Positions 42,396-51,588 of a stretch of 64,000 bases of DNA are shown piece after piece. This DNA is from CAVPGP01 sp963718065. GTDB taxonomy: Bacteria; Actinomycetota; Thermoleophilia; Gaiellales; Gaiellaceae. The stretch is taken from positions 124,001-188,000 of the forward strand of contig CAVQYE010000007.1 of the NCBI GenBank assembly GCA_963718065.1, read 5' to 3'. The stretch's first letter is position 1; each line of letters opens with the position of its first letter. The notes beneath the pieces were generated by a model that saw nothing but the letters and a program-made list of their open reading frames with translations, was not told where the DNA came from and did no database searches. Position numbers and translations under genes: made by a program.

Positions 42396-43779
42396 TTAGT
42401 CCCGCGCAGGCAGCACGAGCACGAAGCGGCTGCCGTGTCCCGGCTCGCTCTCGACCTGCAGGCGTCCGCCGAGCGCAACCGACAGCTCGCGCGCGATCGC
42501 CAGGCCGAGACCGGTGCCGCGGTGCCGGTCGTTCGAGAAGAACGGCCGGAAGATCCGCTCCCGCTCGGCCGGCGCGATGCCAGGCCCGGTGTCCTCGACC
42601 GCGACTTGGATCGTCCCGTTCTCCTGCGCGAGCTCGATCCCGATCCGGCCGCCGTCGGGCGTCCAGTGGAAGGCGTTCGAGAGCAGGTTGGAGATGATCT
42701 GCAGGACGCGGTCGCCGTCCGAGGTGATCGTCGGCGCGTCGGCGAGGTCGCGCCGGTAGTCGATCTCGCGGCGCCGTGCCTCGTCCGCGAACGTCGCATA
42801 GGCGCGGTCGACCAGCCGCTCCATGTCGACCTCCTCGTGGAGCACGGTGAAGCGGCGCGAGCCGAGCTTCGCCAGGTCGAGGATGTCGCCGACGAGCCGC
42901 TCGAGCCGGCCCGCCTCGGCCTCGACGATCTCCAGCGACTCCTCCCGCAGCTCCTCGTCCTCGACGACGCCTTCGCGCAACGCCGAGACGTGGCCGCGAA
43001 TCGCCGTCAGAGGCGTGCGCAACTCGTGCGAGACGCTCATCAGGAAGTTGCGCTCGAGCTCCTCGGCCTCCTTCAGCTTGACCGCCATCTCCCCGAACCG
43101 CTCCGCAAGGTGCTGGACCTCGCCGCCGCCGGGCACCTCGGGCACCTGCACGTCGTACAGGCCCATCGCCGACGTCGTCGGCTGCGCGTGAGAGCGCGAG
43201 GACCGGGCGCGTGATCCGTCCCGCGAGGTACCAGGCGAGCACGCTCGTGAACACGATGCCGATCAGGAACGCGAGCGACAGAAGCTCCGAGAGGCGCAGC
43301 CAGCTCGCGCGGAGCTCCGCCTGAGGCTTTGCGACGACGATCGCGCCGATCGGCTCGGACTTGCCGAGCGAGAACGGATGCGCGACGGCCAGGAATGTTC
43401 GCTTCTCCCCCGGCGGCTTGAACGTGAACGTCAGCTCGGTCCCGGAGCTCCAGTCGATCGTGTCCTGCGGCAGCGGCTTCAGCCCGGAGCTCCCTCCACC
43501 CGGGAACGGGTCGGCGCCGACGTAGTAGATGCGGTCGCCGGTCGCCGCCTCGAGGTTCTTCGCCGCGAAGGCGGGCGCGTTGTCACCGCGCTCGAGCGCG
43601 ATGTTCGCCTGGCGTGCGTACAGCTGCGAGATGCCGCGCGACTCGCGCTTCAGCTCCGTCAGCGCCTGGTCGTGCGCGAAGTCCGCGAAGAGACGGACGG
43701 CGATCGCGATCGAGACGAGGCCTGCGAGTGCGAGGCCGGCGAGGAAGAGCGCCGGCAGCCGAAAGCGGAGCGAGCGCAT
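42396..43779 (-). CDS. Sensor histidine kinase of an OmpR-type system (one frameshift)
   Basis: Membrane sensor: first helix LPALFLAGLALAGLVSIAIAV, an extracytoplasmic domain of about 150 residues (YYVGADPFPGGGSSG ...), second helix SLAFLIGIVFTSVLAWYLAG, HAMP (GRITRPVLALSRAADDVGDG). An extra C near 43163 then breaks the frame, which resumes at LYDVQVPEVPGGGEVQHLA. The HisKA motif is FLMSVSHELRTPLTAIRG, and the ATPase has NLLSNAFHWTP (N box), DTGPGIAP (G1) and GTGLGLAIA (G2). About 460 residues when corrected. It follows its response regulator by 9 bases. Signal unknown. Confidence 0.92.
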
Positions 43780-43788
43780 CAAGCTCCC

Positions 43789-44499
43789 TTACGACGTGGC
43801 GGCGGTCTCCCGCGGCTGCGAGACCTTGTAGCCGACACCCCAGACAGTGACGATCGGCGAAGCGTCCTCGAGCTTGCGGCGAAGCTGCCGGACGTGCACA
43901 TCGACGGTGCGCGTGTCGCCGGCGAACGTGTAGCCCCAGACGCGCTCGAGCAGCTGGTCGCGCGTGAGCACGAGACCGCGGTGGTCGAGCAGCTCCCAGA
44001 GGAGGTCGAACTCCTTCGGCGCGAGCTGGATCTCCTGCTCGCCGACCTTCACCTCACGGCGACCGGCGTCGATCGAGAGGTCACCGTGACGCAGGACTGC
44101 GCTCTCGAGCTCGCGGCGCTCGGGTGTTGCGCGGCGCAGGATCGCCTTCACGCGCGCGACGAGCTCGCGCGGGTTGAACGGCTTCGTCAGATAGTCGTCG
44201 GCGCCGACCTCGAGCCCGATGATCTTGTCGATGTCGTCGTCGCGCGCGGTCAGCATCAGCACCGGCACATCCGAGCGCTGGCGTACGCGCTTGCAGATCT
44301 CGATGCCGTCGATGTCCGGCAGCATCAGGTCGAGGACGATCAGGTCGGGCAGCTGCGCATTCACCTGCGCGAGCGCCTCCCCGCCGGTCGCGGCGGTGCG
44401 GACCGTGAAGCCGGCGTTCTTCAGGTAGAGCGCGACGAACGAGGCGATCGAGCTCTCGTCCTCGACGACCAGAACCGACTGCTGGCTCTTTGCCGCCAT
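43789..44499 (-). CDS. OmpR/PhoB-family response regulator
   Basis: 236 residues. Receiver: VLVVEDESSI (acidic pair), LIVLDLMLPDIDG (phosphoacceptor Asp), MLTARD and YLTKPF (Lys). The winged-helix effector has IQLAPKEFDLLWELLDHRGLVLTRDQLLERVWGY and TVDVHVRQLRRKLE, ending VWGVGYKVSQP. All phosphorylation residues are present, in contrast to the atypical regulator at 32.5 kb. It is the first gene of the pair with the histidine kinase. Confidence 0.96.
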   Translation of the reverse strand: MAAKSQQSVLVVEDESSIASFVALYLKNAGFTVRTAATGGEALAQVNAQLPDLIVLDLMLPDIDGIEICKRVRQRSDVPVLMLTARDDDIDKIIGLEVGADDYLTKPFNPRELVARVKAILRRATPERRELESAVLRHGDLSIDAGRREVKVGEQEIQLAPKEFDLLWELLDHRGLVLTRDQLLERVWGYTFAGDTRTVDVHVRQLRRKLEDASPIVTVWGVGYKVSQPRETAATS

Positions 44500-44503
44500 A
44501 GCC

Positions 44504-45001
44504 CTACGGGCCTAGTGGGGCGGGCGTGACCTGCCCGAAGGAGACCGTCACGAGGTCGGCAGGAATCGCCTTGTAGAGACCGCCGTTGAGCGAGAAGTCG
44601 CCGTCGTCCAACGTCGTCTCGGCGCCCTGGAGCGTCGCCTGGCCCTTGCCGACCGCAGACACGTCGATGCCGCGGCCGATGATCGTGATGCGGTACTTGG
44701 CATCGAGCAGGCGGAATCGCAGCTTCGAGCCCTGGCAGAAGATCGAGCCGTCGAAGCGCAGTTGCGTGTGCTCGCACGTGTCGAAGAGGTCCGGCAGCGT
44801 GTCGTCGGTCGGGTCGAGGCTCGTGAAGATGATCCGGCCGGTGTCGACGCGCCCGAAGGCGGAAACGCGGCCCGAGAGCGACACCTTGCCGTTGCCGGCT
44901 TTGACCGAGACGGTGCCGTCACCCTTGGCGACGTTGGACGCGTAGGCCGCCGGAGCCGCGAGGGCGCTGAGTGCGAGCAGGATGAGAAATGCCTTGCGCA
45001 T
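44504..45001 (-). CDS. Secreted protein of unknown function
   Basis: 165 residues with a clear signal peptide (MRKAFLILLALSALAAPAAYA, cleavage after AYA). The mature part is beta-rich with alternating Gly-containing strands (GTVSVKAGNGKVSLSGRVSAFGRV, a central disulphide candidate pair in DTCEH and FCQG, and ITIIGRGIDVSAVGKGQATL). No family recognised. It lies directly upstream of the response regulator (4 bases before its start), so it may be the stimulus or target of that two-component system. Confidence 0.7.
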   Translation of the reverse strand: MRKAFLILLALSALAAPAAYASNVAKGDGTVSVKAGNGKVSLSGRVSAFGRVDTGRIIFTSLDPTDDTLPDLFDTCEHTQLRFDGSIFCQGSKLRFRLLDAKYRITIIGRGIDVSAVGKGQATLQGAETTLDDGDFSLNGGLYKAIPADLVTVSFGQVTPAPLGP

Positions 45002-45143
45002 CTGTTCCGCAGTATCGACCGGCCGTTTGTCCGCCGATTGAAGGAAATGTAAAGACAGTGTAACCGCCGCAAACCGTATTGGGGCTTCCGAAACCTGCTG
45101 TCGGCGCGTGCGCCGGTGCCGTGCAGCAGGCCGAAACGGAAAG

Positions 45144-45197
45144 CTAGGGCGCGAGCTGCGGGCCGAACGCAAGCGCTGCCCGAGCCCGCGCCCCTAG
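45144..45197 (-). terminator. Long GC hairpin downstream of the zinc-ribbon gene
   Basis: CTAGGGCGCG (45144-45153) pairs with CGCGCCCCTAG (45187-45197) with one bulge; an inner GGGC/GCCC pair extends it. It lies just past the stop of the minus-strand gene at 45230, so it could end that transcript, although no T-tract follows. I looked for a tRNA or SRP RNA here and did not find one. Confidence 0.45.
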
Positions 45198-45229
45198 GGC
45201 GTTAGCCAATCACGGCCCGGCGCGCTCGC

Positions 45230-45412
45230 CTAGATGGCTCTTTGGGACATGGCGGCAGAGGCCACCGCGCCGCAGTCGAGGCACTGGCGCCGCTCGAGCT
45301 CGCCCTCCGCCGGGAGCAGACGATGTGCTCCGCAGTCGGGACACGCCTCGAGCTCTTCGTCACTGAGCCTGTAGTGGCTGCGCTCCGAAAGCGGGTCGGG
45401 TTGCGGGCGCAT
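45230..45412 (-). CDS. Small zinc-ribbon protein
   Basis: About 60 residues with two CxxC knuckles: ACPDCGAHRLLP and QCLDCGAV. The front (MRPQPDPLSERSHYRLSDEEL) is polar. Such small zinc ribbons are often regulators or ribosome-associated proteins, but the function is not known. The ATG at 45412 is chosen over a GTG at 45421. It stands alone. Confidence 0.55.
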   Translation of the reverse strand: MRPQPDPLSERSHYRLSDEELEACPDCGAHRLLPAEGELERRQCLDCGAVASAAMSQRAI

Positions 45413-45598
45413 CGTCCACACTAGCCCGCCTCACAGCGGACTGTTGCGCGCCGCGCGGAGCCGCAGCGGCCGATGTCTCCCGCAAAGGGGTTACGCCCGT
45501 CGCGCGCATCGGGGATCCACCGAAACCTGCAACGCACCGATGTAACCCGTGCGGCACCACCTCTCCGCACCACCTCTGACCTCGTCAGGAGCTTCCCG

Positions 45599-46219
45599 AT
45601 GGCCACTGCCACCCCGTCGACCGACCACTCCCGCTGGCGCGCCGTCACAGCACCTGGCCCCGGCCGGCGCATCCTGCTCGCAACGGGCGTCATCGTCGCA
45701 CTGCTCGCAGGAACTGCAGGCGTCTCGGCCTGGCGCTACGAGCGCGCCCTCTCCGCCACGCACTCCGCGCTGCTGGCGCGGATGGAGCGGAGCCGCTCGG
45801 TGATCGCCCAGCTCGGGTTCTGGCGCGAGCGCGAGGCGATGAACGAATACCTCCTCATCCACGATCCCGCGATCCTGACCGAGGTCCGCGATCAAACAGC
45901 CTCGCTCGAGGCCGCCCTCGACGGACTCGGGATCGACGAGCCGGCGGAGCAGGCCCTCGTTCGCGACGCCGAGGCCGGCAACCGCCTGTTCCTCGCCGAG
46001 TTCGAACGGATCCGGGCCGAGGGCCGACACGATGCGCGAGGCCGAGCCGACGCAACGACACGCCTGAACAGCCGTGAAGAGCCCGTCACGAGTGCGCTCG
46101 ACGGGCTGCGCGACATCTACCAGGCCGAGATTCCGGTCAGGCTCGCCGTGGCCAGCCACGCGCAACGCCAGGCTGGGACTCGACCGCGTGACGCCGGCGG
46201 CGCATCGCCCGTCCGCTGA
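45599..46219 (+). pseudogene. Methyl-accepting chemotaxis protein, N-terminal sensor part only
   Basis: Begins MATATPSTDHSRWRAV with an AGGAG ribosome-binding site. A transmembrane helix (ILLATGVIVALLAGTAGVSAW) and a four-helix-bundle sensor domain follow (ALSATHSALLARMERSRSVIAQL ... EPVTSALDGLRDIYQAEIP). In a receptor, a second membrane helix, HAMP and the signalling domain should follow VRLAVASHAQRQA. Instead, near 46155-46165, the sequence switches to the C-terminal half of CheB in another frame and the receptor frame stops at 46219. The receptor has therefore lost its cytoplasmic signalling part, by a deletion or a false assembly join. Confidence 0.75.
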
Positions 46220-46472
46220 CGTCCTCTTCCGGAGCCTCGCGGTCAATGCACGCGCGGGCGCCACCGCCGTCGTCCTCTCCGGGATGGGCGACGACGGAGC
46301 CGAAGGCACCGCCGCGGTCCGCGCTGTGGGCGGTGTGACGATCGCCCAGGACGAGGCGACGTCCGCGATCTACGGGATGCCCAGGGCCGCGGTCGCGCGC
46401 GGAGCAGAGCACGTGCTCGCACTCGACGACATCGCGCCCGTGCTCGTGAGGCTCGCGCGGGAGAACGCATGA
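46164..46472 (+). pseudogene. cheB: CheB methylesterase, C-terminal fragment
   Basis: From about 46164 the frame encodes RLGLDRVTPAAHRPSADVLFRSLA, GATAVVLSGMGDDGAEGTAAVRAVGG and AQDEATSAIYGMPRAA, the last about 100 residues of chemotaxis glutamate methylesterase. The catalytic Asp (GMGDDG) is present, but the Ser and His of the triad and any receiver domain are missing, so the fragment cannot be active. It has no start of its own; it is fused in sequence to the chemoreceptor fragment. Its TGA overlaps the cheR ATG, as in intact cheB-cheR operons. Confidence 0.8.
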
Positions 46473-47641
46473 CCGCCGACCCGCTCGTCCGGATCGCGGA
46501 GCTCGTCCGCGCGGAATGCGGCATCGGGCTGCCGGCGAACCGGCTCGACTCGCTGACGGCGTCGCTCGGCCGCGTTCGCCCGGGAGTTGCGCCGTTGGAC
46601 TTCCTGCGCGCCGTCGAGCACGGCGCCGACGGACCGGCGCTCCTCGACGCCCTGGTCGACGAGGTGACGGTCAACGAGACGTACTTCTTCCGCGAGCGCG
46701 GCCAGATCGATGCCATCCCCTGGCACACCCTGCGGGCCGGCGTCTGGGCCCGCGGTGCAGACAAGATCCGCATCTGGAGTGCCGCGTGCTCGACCGGCGA
46801 AGAGGCGTACACGCTCGCGATGGCGGCGTGGGACGCGTTCGGCCCGTTCGCTCCGCCGGTCGAGATCGTCGCAACCGACATCGCTCCGTCGGTCCTCCTA
46901 CGGGGCCGCGGCGGGCGCTACCGCAACCGCTCGATCCGCGACCTCGACCAGCACCTGCGCGACCGGTGGCTGATCGCCGTCGGCGACGAATGGGAGGTGG
47001 CGGCCGAGATCCGGCGGCTCGTCACGTTCAGCCGACACAACCTCGTGCAGGACACGACCCTCCCCGGGGCCGGCGAGCCGTTCGACCTGATCGTCTGCCG
47101 GAACGTGCTCATCTACTTCGACTCGGCGACGTCCCAGCGCGTCGTCGAGATGCTTCGCGGCGCGCTGCAGCCGGGAGGAACCCTCGTGCTCGGCAGCGCG
47201 GACGCCCTCGGCGAGACGAGCCGGGCGCTTGCGGCGCTGGTGCCGGGCCCTTCGGCGCAACCGGCAAGGCCGATGCCGGTCATTGTTCCCGCAGAGCGGG
47301 CGCCGGTCGCCGAAGCGCCTGACCCGGACGCCCTCGACGCGGACACGTTCTTCCTCGAGGGGATCGCGGCGCTGGAGCGCGGGGACGCCGCCGCGGCGAT
47401 CGACTCGCTCAGGCAGGCGCTGTGGCTCGACGGCTCGTTCGGACTCGCCGCGTTCGGGCTCGGCCGGGCGCACGACCTGGCCGGCGACAAGGCGGCTGCG
47501 GCGAGCGCCTACCGGCGTGCGCTGCACGCGCTCGGGAACCCGGCCGCGACGCAGGAGCGCGACACGCATGAGATCGCGCCGGACGACGTGACTGCGGCCT
47601 GCAAGGCACGGCTCGCCGTTCTCGCGGCCGTAGGATCCTGA
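46469..47641 (+). CDS. cheR: Chemotaxis protein methyltransferase CheR with C-terminal TPR
   Basis: SAM-dependent methyltransferase of chemoreceptor glutamates. The N-terminal helical domain (PLVRIAELVRAECGIGLPANR) and the VNETYFFRE motif are followed by RIWSAACSTGEEAYTLAM (SAM loop), VATDIAPSVL, and FDLIVCRNVLIYFD. From about residue 290 a TPR-like pair (FFLEGIAALERGDAAAAIDSLRQALWLDG, then AAFGLGRAHDLAGDKAAAASAYRRALHALG) is appended; such tails serve protein docking. 390 residues, intact. It follows the CheB fragment by an ATGA overlap. Confidence 0.95.
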   Translation: MTADPLVRIAELVRAECGIGLPANRLDSLTASLGRVRPGVAPLDFLRAVEHGADGPALLDALVDEVTVNETYFFRERGQIDAIPWHTLRAGVWARGADKIRIWSAACSTGEEAYTLAMAAWDAFGPFAPPVEIVATDIAPSVLLRGRGGRYRNRSIRDLDQHLRDRWLIAVGDEWEVAAEIRRLVTFSRHNLVQDTTLPGAGEPFDLIVCRNVLIYFDSATSQRVVEMLRGALQPGGTLVLGSADALGETSRALAALVPGPSAQPARPMPVIVPAERAPVAEAPDPDALDADTFFLEGIAALERGDAAAAIDSLRQALWLDGSFGLAAFGLGRAHDLAGDKAAAASAYRRALHALGNPAATQERDTHEIAPDDVTAACKARLAVLAAVGS

Positions 47642-47643
47642 GC

Positions 47644-48030
47644 ATGGGAAGTCGCATCGTCGTCGCGGACGACTCCGAGACGATCCTGGAGATGGTGCTG
47701 ATCACCCTGCGGAAAGCCGGCTACGAGCCCGCGGCCGCACGGCACGGCGGCGAGGCCGTCGAGGCGGTTCGCGAGCACCGGCCGGAGCTCCTGATCGTCG
47801 ACGCGAACATGCCGGTGAGCGACGGCTACGAGGTGGTGCGCATCGTCCGCGAGGAGCTCGGCGACGAGAAGCCGTACGTGATCATGCTGACTGCCTCCGA
47901 CCGGGCGGTCGACCGGGAGCGGGCAACCGAAGCGGGCGTCGACGAGTTCATGTCGAAGCCGTTCAGCCCCGTGGCGCTGCGCGAGCGCGTGCGCGAGCTC
48001 CTCGACGGGCCAGACCAGCCCGCGAGCTGA
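47644..48030 (+). CDS. CheY-like single-domain response regulator
   Basis: 128 residues, only a receiver: VVADDSETI (acidic pair), LLIVDANMPVSDGYE (phosphoacceptor Asp), IMLTASD and FMSKPFSP (Lys). All key residues are present. It starts three bases after the cheR stop. Position suggests that it is the output or adaptation regulator of the chemotaxis locus, but a stand-alone receiver could serve another pathway. Confidence 0.9.
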   Translation: MGSRIVVADDSETILEMVLITLRKAGYEPAAARHGGEAVEAVREHRPELLIVDANMPVSDGYEVVRIVREELGDEKPYVIMLTASDRAVDRERATEAGVDEFMSKPFSPVALRERVRELLDGPDQPAS

Positions 48031-48064
48031 CGCAGCGAGGCCGCCCGCCGGTCAGACTCCCGGG

Positions 48065-48250
48065 GTGGAGCCGCACCCGCGCCGTCTCTGTGCCACGATC
48101 GACGACCTCGCCGCCGCGCTCCGCCGCGCCGGGGCTCCGGAGGCCGGCAGCGCCCGTCTGCTCGAGCTTGCCGCGATCGCGACCTTGCAGTCGCTCGCGC
48201 TCCGCGAGGCGGTACGACCCGCGCCGCGCGAACGGCGCCCCGCCGCCTGA
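48065..48250 (+). CDS. Possible small helical protein
   Basis: A GTG at 48065 opens a 61-codon frame: a front of EPHPRRLCATIDDLAAALRRAG, then LLELAAIATLQSLALREAV and a basic tail. It could be a two-helix protein translated after the cheY-like gene. No ribosome-binding site stands out and high GC favours chance frames, so support is weak. Confidence 0.35.
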   Translation: MEPHPRRLCATIDDLAAALRRAGAPEAGSARLLELAAIATLQSLALREAVRPAPRERRPAA

Positions 48251-48277
48251 GCGCCCCGCCCGCCTGAACAATCCGAG

Positions 48278-48478
48278 CTACGCGACCTTGCGGACGGTCC
48301 GAACGAGCCCGTTGGCATTCACGCGCTCGATCGACTGCTCGAGGCGGAGCCAGTGCAGCTTGTGCGCGTCGTCCTCACAGAGCAGGCAGACCGTCCGCGG
48401 CCGTGCGGGCCGCTCGTGCCAGAGCCGGTAGCGCTCGCCGGTGAGGAGATTCCGCCTGCAAATGCTGCACATCGCCAT
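48278..48478 (-). CDS. Small Cys-rich (zinc-finger-like) protein
   Basis: 66 residues. MAMCSICRRNLLTGERYRLW and RTVCLLCEDDAHKLHWLRLE hold two CxxC pairs 27 residues apart, a treble-clef-like spacing. The C-terminal half is a basic helix (IERVNANGLVRTVRKVA). Similar orphan proteins are common in this lineage; function unknown. Its codon use matches a real gene. Confidence 0.55.
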   Translation of the reverse strand: MAMCSICRRNLLTGERYRLWHERPARPRTVCLLCEDDAHKLHWLRLEQSIERVNANGLVRTVRKVA

Positions 48479-48512
48479 GGCCGCACGCTAGGCGACCGGC
48501 CGGACGGTGCCG

Positions 48513-49370
48513 CTATTCGTACCGGTAGAAGCCCTCGCCCGACTTGCGGCCGAGCTTGCCCGCTTGCGCCATCCGGACGAGGCGCGGCGGCGGCGCCATG
48601 CGCGGCTCGCGGAGCTTCTCGTACAGCGCCTCGGAGGCGTGCACGTGGATGTCGATGCCGACGAGGTCGACGAGAGTGCACGGCCCCATCGGCCAGCCGG
48701 CGCCGAACTTCATCGCCTTGTCGAGGTCCTCGGGTGTCAACCCGGCCTCGTCCAGCACCCGCACGCAGTCGTTCAGCAGCGGGATCAGGACCCGGTTCAC
48801 CGCAAAGCCGGGCGTATCGAGACACCGGATCGGCTGCTTGCCGAGACGCTCGCCGAGCGCGAAGGCAGTCTCGAAGACGTCGTCGCCTGTCCGCTCGGCG
48901 CGCACGATCTCGACCAGCTGCATCAGCGGCGCCGGGTTGAAGAAGTGCATGCCGACGATGCGCTCAGGACGCTCGCAGACGGATGCGATCTCGGTCACGG
49001 ACAGCGCGGACGTGTTCGTCGCGAGAATCGTGTCCGGCCGCACCGCCGCCTCCAGCTCGCGGTAGAGCTCCTGCTTGACGGCCAGGTCCTCGTATGCCGC
49101 TTCGATCACGAGCTGGCAGTCGGCGAGGTCAGCGAGCTCCGTCGTCAGCGAGAGCCGCGCCAGCGCCGCATCGTCCGCCCCGGTTTCGAGCTGGCCCTTC
49201 TCGACCTTGCGGTGAAGGAAGTGCCCGATCCGCTGCTTCGCCTGCTCGCCGAGCTCGGCGTTCAGCTCGCGGCCCACGGTCTCGAGTCCCGCCTCGATGC
49301 AGAGCTGGGCGATGCCGGCTCCCATCGTCCCGAGCCCGATCACGCCGACCTTCTCGATCTCCCGTGCCAT
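48513..49370 (-). CDS. 3-hydroxyacyl-CoA (3-hydroxybutyryl-CoA) dehydrogenase
   Basis: NAD(P)-dependent oxidation of 3-hydroxyacyl-CoA. The Rossmann motif is VGVIGLGTMGAGIAQ; ATNTSALSVTEIA, VGMHFFNPAPLMQLVEIV (catalytic His-Glu region) and TPGFAVNRVLIPLLND are all family signatures. 285 residues, the short monofunctional (Hbd/FadB2) type. It fits with the thiolase at 52.7 kb in fatty-acid or butyrate/PHB chemistry, although the two are not adjacent. Divergent from the tandem GNAT gene. Confidence 0.94.
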   Translation of the reverse strand: MAREIEKVGVIGLGTMGAGIAQLCIEAGLETVGRELNAELGEQAKQRIGHFLHRKVEKGQLETGADDAALARLSLTTELADLADCQLVIEAAYEDLAVKQELYRELEAAVRPDTILATNTSALSVTEIASVCERPERIVGMHFFNPAPLMQLVEIVRAERTGDDVFETAFALGERLGKQPIRCLDTPGFAVNRVLIPLLNDCVRVLDEAGLTPEDLDKAMKFGAGWPMGPCTLVDLVGIDIHVHASEALYEKLREPRMAPPPRLVRMAQAGKLGRKSGEGFYRYE

Positions 49371-49448
49371 CGGCGGGCGATGCTACCGGGCCGCCTGGTT
49401 CGACGCCCGCGGCGGCGACGGTAGCGCCGTCCGGCCCTGTCCGCGAGG

Positions 49449-50378
49449 ATGGGCCGCGTGCCGATCGACGTCCACCAGGTCTCGGGCTACGGGGAGCTCG
49501 AGCAGTGGGTCGCCTTGCGGAACGAGGCGATGCCCGACGATCCCGAGAACGCCCAGATGATGGCGCTGATCCGCGCGACGGAGCTCGACCACGTCGACCT
49601 GCTCGCTTCGATCGACGGCGAGCTCGTCGGCACGGCGATGCTCGCCGGCGATCCGCATTCGGCGGGCTCGTCGCATCCGTTCGCGGAGATCGTCGTCTCG
49701 CCGAGGCACCGCGGCCGCGGGGTCGGCGCCACGCTCTTCTCGGAGCTCTCGACCCATGCCCGGCGGCTCGGCAAGGAAGGGTTCGTCGGCGAGGCCCGGG
49801 CCGGCGACGCAGCAGCGATCGCCTTCCTGGAGCGGCGCGGCTACGTCGAGGACACGCGCACCGAGCAGTACGCCCTCGAGCTCTCGGCCCTGCCGGACAC
49901 GGAGTCAATCGGCGACATCGCCATCGCCTGGCTCGTCGACCGTGCGGACCTCGTGCCCGGGATGTACGAGGTCGCGAGCTCGGTGTACCCGGGGCTGAGC
50001 TACCGAGCGGCCCGCCAGGCCGAGACGTTGCAGGACTGGCAGATGTACGAGCTCGGCGAGCCGGCGCTCCGGCTCGAGCTGACGGCGATCGCGATCGCCG
50101 ACGACGAGGTCGTCGGCTACTCGCCGATGGTCGACCTGCCGGCGATCGAGGGAGTGAGGCAGCGGCTGATCGTGCGGCAGGGCGACCGCCTCGGCGAGAT
50201 CGCCGTCGCAATGACGTGCGCGCAGGCGAAGCGCGGCCGCGATCTCGGCCTCGCGCGCATCATCTCGTGGCGCCGCAACGAGGCGAACGCGATCATCCAG
50301 GAGGCGCTCGGCTTCGTCCTCCGCGCCGTCTCGATCGGCTTCAGGGGACCGCTGGAGGCCGAGCGGGCTTCCCGCTAG
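49449..50378 (+). CDS. Tandem-GNAT acetyltransferase
   Basis: 309 residues with two acetyltransferase modules. The first contains GELVGTAMLAGDPHSAG and EIVVSPRHRGRGVGATLFSELSTHARRLG (acetyl-CoA loop), then FLERRGYVEDTRTEQY. The second, from about residue 165, has LVDRADLVPGMYEVAS and a degenerate loop in VAMTCAQAKRGRDLGLARIISWRRNEANAIIQEALGF. This two-domain layout is common in actinobacterial antibiotic- or metabolite-acetylating proteins; the substrate is unknown. Confidence 0.85.
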   Translation: MGRVPIDVHQVSGYGELEQWVALRNEAMPDDPENAQMMALIRATELDHVDLLASIDGELVGTAMLAGDPHSAGSSHPFAEIVVSPRHRGRGVGATLFSELSTHARRLGKEGFVGEARAGDAAAIAFLERRGYVEDTRTEQYALELSALPDTESIGDIAIAWLVDRADLVPGMYEVASSVYPGLSYRAARQAETLQDWQMYELGEPALRLELTAIAIADDEVVGYSPMVDLPAIEGVRQRLIVRQGDRLGEIAVAMTCAQAKRGRDLGLARIISWRRNEANAIIQEALGFVLRAVSIGFRGPLEAERASR

Positions 50379-50407
50379 AAGAGGCGCGCCAGCCCAGGAG
50401 GCGCGAC

Positions 50408-51438
50408 TCATGCACCCCAGACCACCTCGATGCCCCGGTCGAGGCCCGGAAGCGGCAGGGCGCGGGCCTCTGCCTCGACGGCGTCGCGCGTCCCACGCGA
50501 GAGGCGTACCCAGGCGTCGATCCGCACGGTGTGCTGCGCCCGCCTCCAGGTTCCGCGGATCTCGCCTTCGACGAGGAGCGCGCCTGGCCACACGCGCGGG
50601 CGTCCAGAGCCGCTGCCGCTGATCCGCCCGCGGGACGAGCAGCTCCCGCTCCGCTCCGTCGAGGAGGAAGTACGCATCGCCGCTCGGCAGCAGACGCGCG
50701 GGAGCTGCGGCCGTCTCAGCAGCGCGCATGGCCGGCTCGTCCTCTGCAAGCAGCCACTCGTCGCCGAGCGGCGACCTGACCTGGAGCAGCGATTCCTCCA
50801 GCGAGGCGAACGTCGTGGCCGCCGAGCGCCGCGAGATCCCTGCCCAGCGGGCGAACCCGGCAGCCGTGCTCGGCCCGAAGACGTGGAGGTAGCGCCGGGC
50901 GAGCTCGCGGCGCGCGTCGTCCGGCTGTATCTCGGGAGCGGGGACGGTCCAGACGATCGGCGCTCGGGCGCCTTCCCAGCGGATGGCGACCGTGCCCGTC
51001 GTCGTGGCGTACCTCAGTGAGTTGCCGACTGCCGAGCGCCCGCCCGACCTCGCGGTCCGTCATCCGCGTTCCGGCGAGCGCGCCGTGCAGCCGCTCGGCC
51101 GTGCGCTCGGCCCGCAGCCGGCCCTTGGCGTCGTCGGGGAGCCTCCCGAGCGAGAACAGCGCGAAATCCCGCTTCGGGACGACATAGGCGTTGTACCGAG
51201 GGCCCCAGAGTTGGGCGAGCGACGAGTCCTCCCAGCTCGACGACTCGACCCCCTTGATCCGCGCGTGCAATGAGAGCACCGCGGCCCTCGGCATGCTGTC
51301 CTGCAGTCCGGCCCACGCCGCCCGCCGCAGCGATTCGGAGCCCATCGGCATTCGCTCGTCGAGCGAGCCGACGCGTCGCCGAAACGCCAGGATCTGCCCC
51401 CGCGTGACCTTGAGCCGCGATTCCCCTGAGCCCGCCAT
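50408..51438 (-). CDS. Winged-helix DNA-binding protein, YcaQ/AlkZ-like (about three frameshifts)
   Basis: The front reads TRGQILAFRRRVGSLDERMP, LRRAAWAGLQDSMPRAAVLSLHARI and LWGPRYNAYVVPKRDFALFSLGRLP, typical of the HTH_42 family that includes interstrand-crosslink DNA glycosylases. After indels near 51015 and 50605 it continues as IVWTVPAPEIQPDDARRELARRYLHVFGPSTAAGFARWAGI, then LDGAERELLVPRAD and finally GEIRGTWRRAQHTVRIDAWVRL. About 340 residues when corrected. It may be a glycosylase or only a DNA-binding member; the catalytic residues cannot be judged through the errors. Confidence 0.75.
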
Positions 51439-51588
51439 CAGGTCGAGACACTAGGCAAGTCTTCGCCGTCTCGCCTGGGGCAGCGCGCCTCAGCTGAATC
51501 AGGTTTTTGGCCGGCGCCGATGACTTTTCGGTGGTCTGCAAGTCTCTACCGGCGTACGGAGCTCCAGTAGATGACTCCAGGAGGCACG

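Noticed and set aside
45060..45229. tRNA or SRP RNA gene
   Set aside because: The hairpin-rich sequence lacks a cloverleaf with conserved T-loop bases and lacks the SRP domain IV tetraloop sequence.
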